From: Halobacteriales archaeon
Lineage (GTDB): Archaea > Thermoplasmatota > E2 > JACPAO01 > JAHFTW01
Direction: 5' to 3'
DNA: 7,294 nt
Assembly (NCBI GenBank): GCA_020201445.1
Contig: JAIVGU010000026.1
Span: 1-7,294 of the forward strand
Shown: one piece after another, positions 5,770-7,294 of the stretch
Layout of the letters: each line of letters begins with the position of its first letter
How positions within the stretch are numbered: position 1 is the stretch's first letter
Translations under genes and position numbers: made by a program
Notes under the pieces: model-generated
What the model saw: only the letters and a program-made list of their open reading frames with translations
Databases searched by the model: none
What the model was told of the DNA's origin: nothing

Positions 5770-6204
5770 CTACTGGTTCGAGAAGTCGGCGTAGACTTGG
5801 TCGTTGAGCGCGAGCCCGAACAGGGGGTGGAGCTCCTGCCAGGAGGAGACGGTGTCGACCTGGTCGGTCCTGAACCCGGCGTCCCTCCATGGCCGCAGCG
5901 CCTCCGCCTCCGCGTCCGGGTGCAGGTAGAACCAGACCCGCCGCCCGTCGGCCCGGTGCCGCCGCGCCCACGCGGCCAACGGCTCGGTCGAATCCCCCGG
6001 GCAAAGGATGACCCCCATCACCCAGGATGGCGGAGGCTTCAGGGTGCCGAGGTCGTCGGGGTGCGCGGCGAGCAGGAGCCGGCGGATGTGGCGGACCTCC
6101 GTGTCGCGGATGCCGATGCAGGGGTGCTGGCTGGCCAGCAGGATGCCGGTGGTCTTCGGCCAGTGCTCGCGGACGACCGTGTGGTAGTCGGAGGGTCGGC
6201 TCAT
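5770..6204 (-). CDS. Hypothetical protein, 144 residues, between regulator and dnaJ
   Basis: I do not recognise this family. The start codon overlaps the stop of the winged-helix regulator gene (ATGA at 6204-6201), so translation is probably coupled, and dnaJ follows on the same strand. The protein looks soluble and alpha/beta: strands near 19-24 (TGILLA), 62-68 (VMGVILC) and 89-94 (RVWFYL) alternate with helices near 35-48, 74-86 and 97-110. Histidines and acidic residues are frequent (H8, H27, H49, H95, H126, and HPDD at 49-52), but no known catalytic motif is evident. Two cysteines are present (C29, C68). Its place between a DNA-binding regulator and a chaperone suggests a role linked to one of them, for example as an effector or stress protein, which is only inference from position. 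Confidence 0.82.
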   Translation of the reverse strand: MSRPSDYHTVVREHWPKTTGILLASQHPCIGIRDTEVRHIRRLLLAAHPDDLGTLKPPPSWVMGVILCPGDSTEPLAAWARRHRADGRRVWFYLHPDAEAEALRPWRDAGFRTDQVDTVSSWQELHPLFGLALNDQVYADFSNQ

Positions 6205-7049
6205 GGCCCGCGCACCGCGTCCGGGCCGGGCTCCCGGGGTGGGAACCCCGCCGCCCGCTCCTCCACCTGGGAGGCCAGGACATCGACGACCCCCTTGGGG
6301 TTGATGCGGTAGCGCTCCTGGGCCCCCTCGGAAATCAGCCCCTCCCGCAGCAGGCGGTCGATGTGCCGGCGGAGGATTTTCCGGGACAGGTTGAGGTGGC
6401 GCGCCAGGTCGGCGGTGCGCGCGCCGGGGTGGCTGGAGATTTCCCGCAGCAGCGCGACGCCCTCCGCCTTGCGCAGGGCGGGGCTCGCGGGCATCCCGTG
6501 GGGGAACAGGAGGGCCTTGTGTCCCGCCTCGACGACCTGGAGCTTGCCCGCTCCCTTGAGGGACTGGATGTGGTAGCGGGCCGTGCTTCGGTTGGTGCCC
6601 AGGGTCTTGGCAAGGGTGGACATCGGGATTCCCGGGCTCTTCTCCACCGCGTCGAGGATTCTTGCGCGCAGGGAGGCCCCGTACCGGGTGGCGACGCGGG
6701 CGGGGACGAGTCCCCGTTCGTAGGCCTGGATGCTCTGCGCGTGGGGGACCATCTCGTGCAGGCGGAACACGGTTAACTTGCCCAGCTCCGTCAGGGAATG
6801 CACCTTGTCGGCCCCGGCGTCAAGGTCCACGCCCTGCTTGACGAGCCCATTCTCACGCAGGCGGCGAAGCGCCTTGGTCAGCACGTTCTCGCTGCGCCCC
6901 CCAAGGAGGACCTTGAGGTCGCGGTAGCGCTTGGGGTAACCCACGAGGGCCTCCAGGATTTCCTGGCCGAAGGGAGGCTCCTGCGCCAGGAGGCGGACGG
7001 CGAGCCGGTACTCCACATCCGGCGGCGGCAGGCCCAGGTCGTCGTCCAC
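6201..7049 (-). CDS. Transcriptional regulator with three winged-helix domains
   Basis: The 282-residue product carries three helix-turn-helix regions. Residues 27-95 resemble HxlR/PadR-type winged helices (RYRDLKVLLGG, NVLTKALRRLRENGLV, then HSLTELGK). Residues 124-182 form a second, MarR/ArsR-like domain (LRARILDAVEKSPGI, STLAKTLGTNRSTARYHIQSL, with a wing ending KALLF). Residues 194-252 form a third (ALLREISSHPGA, TADLARHLNLSRKILRRHIDRLL, wing ERYRINPKG). A tandem pair of such domains at the C-terminus is common in archaeal regulators; the extra HxlR-like N-terminal domain may serve for dimerisation or a second DNA contact. No ligand or metal site is obvious. The GTG at 7049 was chosen because it lies 28 bases after a TATA-like box and directly after an inverted repeat that may be its own operator. 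Its stop overlaps the start of the next gene. Target genes are not known. Confidence 0.9.
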   Translation of the reverse strand: MDDDLGLPPPDVEYRLAVRLLAQEPPFGQEILEALVGYPKRYRDLKVLLGGRSENVLTKALRRLRENGLVKQGVDLDAGADKVHSLTELGKLTVFRLHEMVPHAQSIQAYERGLVPARVATRYGASLRARILDAVEKSPGIPMSTLAKTLGTNRSTARYHIQSLKGAGKLQVVEAGHKALLFPHGMPASPALRKAEGVALLREISSHPGARTADLARHLNLSRKILRRHIDRLLREGLISEGAQERYRINPKGVVDVLASQVEERAAGFPPREPGPDAVRGP

Positions 7050-7050
7050 A

Positions 7051-7068
7051 ACACACCAAGGGGTGTGT
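7051..7068. promoter_or_regulatory. Inverted repeat ACACACC-N4-GGTGTGT, candidate operator of the regulator gene
   Basis: Perfect 7-bp arms with a 4-base spacer (AAGG on the + strand) end one base before the GTG start of the winged-helix regulator and begin 6 bases after its TATA-like box. A dimer bound here would cover the expected transcription start and block polymerase. Because the next gene encodes a winged-helix protein, self-repression is the simplest reading. In the transcript the repeat could instead form a hairpin, but a leaderless mRNA would not contain it. Confidence 0.6.
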
Positions 7069-7074
7069 GGCTTT

Positions 7075-7085
7075 CTTAAGGTTTC
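7075..7085 (-). promoter_or_regulatory. Promoter of the winged-helix regulator (BRE/TATA-like)
   Basis: The - strand reads GAAACCTTAAG, with TTAA centred about 28 bases before the GTG start. GAAACC upstream of the A/T core is also found at the promoter of lipoprotein paralogue 1. A 5-bp inverted repeat (CTGGG-N5-CCCAG, 7085-7099) lies just upstream and might be a second control site. Confidence 0.6.
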
Positions 7086-7105
7086 TGGGAGAGACCCAGG
7101 ATGGG

Positions 7106-7116
7106 AAAAAGAGGAA
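7106..7116 (-). terminator. T-tract terminator after the DUF1761-like gene
   Basis: The - strand reads TTCCTCTTTTT about 25 bases past the TGA of the membrane protein gene, within a long pyrimidine-rich stretch (7101-7140). This matches the short T-tracts at which archaeal polymerase terminates and separates this gene from the regulator promoter that follows. Confidence 0.5.
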
Positions 7117-7140
7117 GGGGGGCGAGGGAGCGGGAAGGGC

Positions 7141-7293
7141 TCAGCCGGTGGTGCCGACCGTGACCAGCAGGATGCCCGCCACCAGCATCGTGGCCAGGGT
7201 GTAGCCGGCCTGGACGAAGAACAGCGACCACGGTTTGCCCTCCCACGCCACGCCGGACCAGTGCTGCGGCACGAAGAAGCCCAGCCAGGTGAA
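7141..7293 (-). CDS. DUF1761-like small membrane protein (C-terminal part only)
   Basis: The last 50 residues are visible; the gene continues past the right edge of the window. The segment starts FTWLGFFVPQHW, continues with WEGKPWSLFFVQAGY, and ends in a hydrophobic helix (about residues 31-46). From memory, DUF1761 proteins end with a similar pattern: WLGF, a Pro, a short loop with EGR/K, L-F-x-x-x-AGY, then a final membrane helix with a GAIL-like segment. The family is made of small integral membrane proteins with four predicted helices and no assigned function. The frame ends at TGA (7143-7141) and its third positions are GC-rich, which supports it as real. It is on the same strand as the regulator gene, but a T-tract and a promoter-like element separate them. 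Confidence 0.68.
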   Translation of the reverse strand, partial: FTWLGFFVPQHWSGVAWEGKPWSLFFVQAGYTLATMLVAGILLVTVGTTG

Positions 7294-7294
7294 C

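Noticed and set aside
7085..7110. Inverted repeat CTGGG-N5-CCCAG plus nearby T-run as a classical hairpin terminator of the DUF1761-like gene
   Set aside because: In the direction of transcription the T-run comes before the hairpin, not after it, so the order is wrong for an intrinsic hairpin terminator; the T-tract alone is kept as the terminator.
1..7294. CRISPR arrays, tRNA or rRNA genes, insertion sequences
   Set aside because: No regularly spaced repeats, no cloverleaf-like or rRNA segments and no transposase or terminal repeats were seen on either strand.

Overview
The window is about 70% G+C and gene-dense, with strongly GC-biased third codon positions. It looks archaeal. Several genes have short A/T-rich promoter-like boxes about 26-29 bases upstream of their start codons, which is where a TATA box sits for a leaderless mRNA, and Shine-Dalgarno sequences are not evident. 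There are two lipobox proteins and a protein with a short C-terminal membrane tail. A high-GC euryarchaeal or Thermoplasmata-type archaeon is my inference; nothing here fixes the taxon.

Left part (1-2456, + strand): a tight run of four genes. It begins with the C-terminal end of a phospholipase D-like protein with a membrane tail, followed by a rhomboid intramembrane protease with a C-terminal zinc-ribbon-like tail, a CamH-like gamma-carbonic anhydrase, and an unrecognised 177-residue protein. Three of the junctions overlap by 4 bases or are separated by 1-41 bases, so this is probably one transcription unit whose promoter lies outside the window.

Middle (2457-4594): an 84-base convergent spacer with small hairpins and a direct repeat, then two tandem paralogous lipoprotein genes on the - strand. 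Each has a lipobox, a carboxypeptidase-regulatory-like beta-sandwich domain, four conserved cysteines and a shared C-terminus ending in GDEFPF. Both carry the same 11-base promoter element (AACCGTTATCG), 22-23 bases before the ATG.

Right part (4595-7294, - strand): reading in the direction of transcription, the end of a DUF1761-like membrane protein is followed by a three-winged-helix transcription regulator, a 144-residue unknown protein overlapping it by 4 bases, and a complete DnaJ co-chaperone. A perfect 7-bp inverted repeat lies between the putative TATA box and the start codon of the regulator, where a repressor would block transcription. This suggests an autoregulated regulator-unknown-DnaJ unit, although DnaJ may also have its own promoter. 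No RNA genes, CRISPR arrays or mobile elements were seen.
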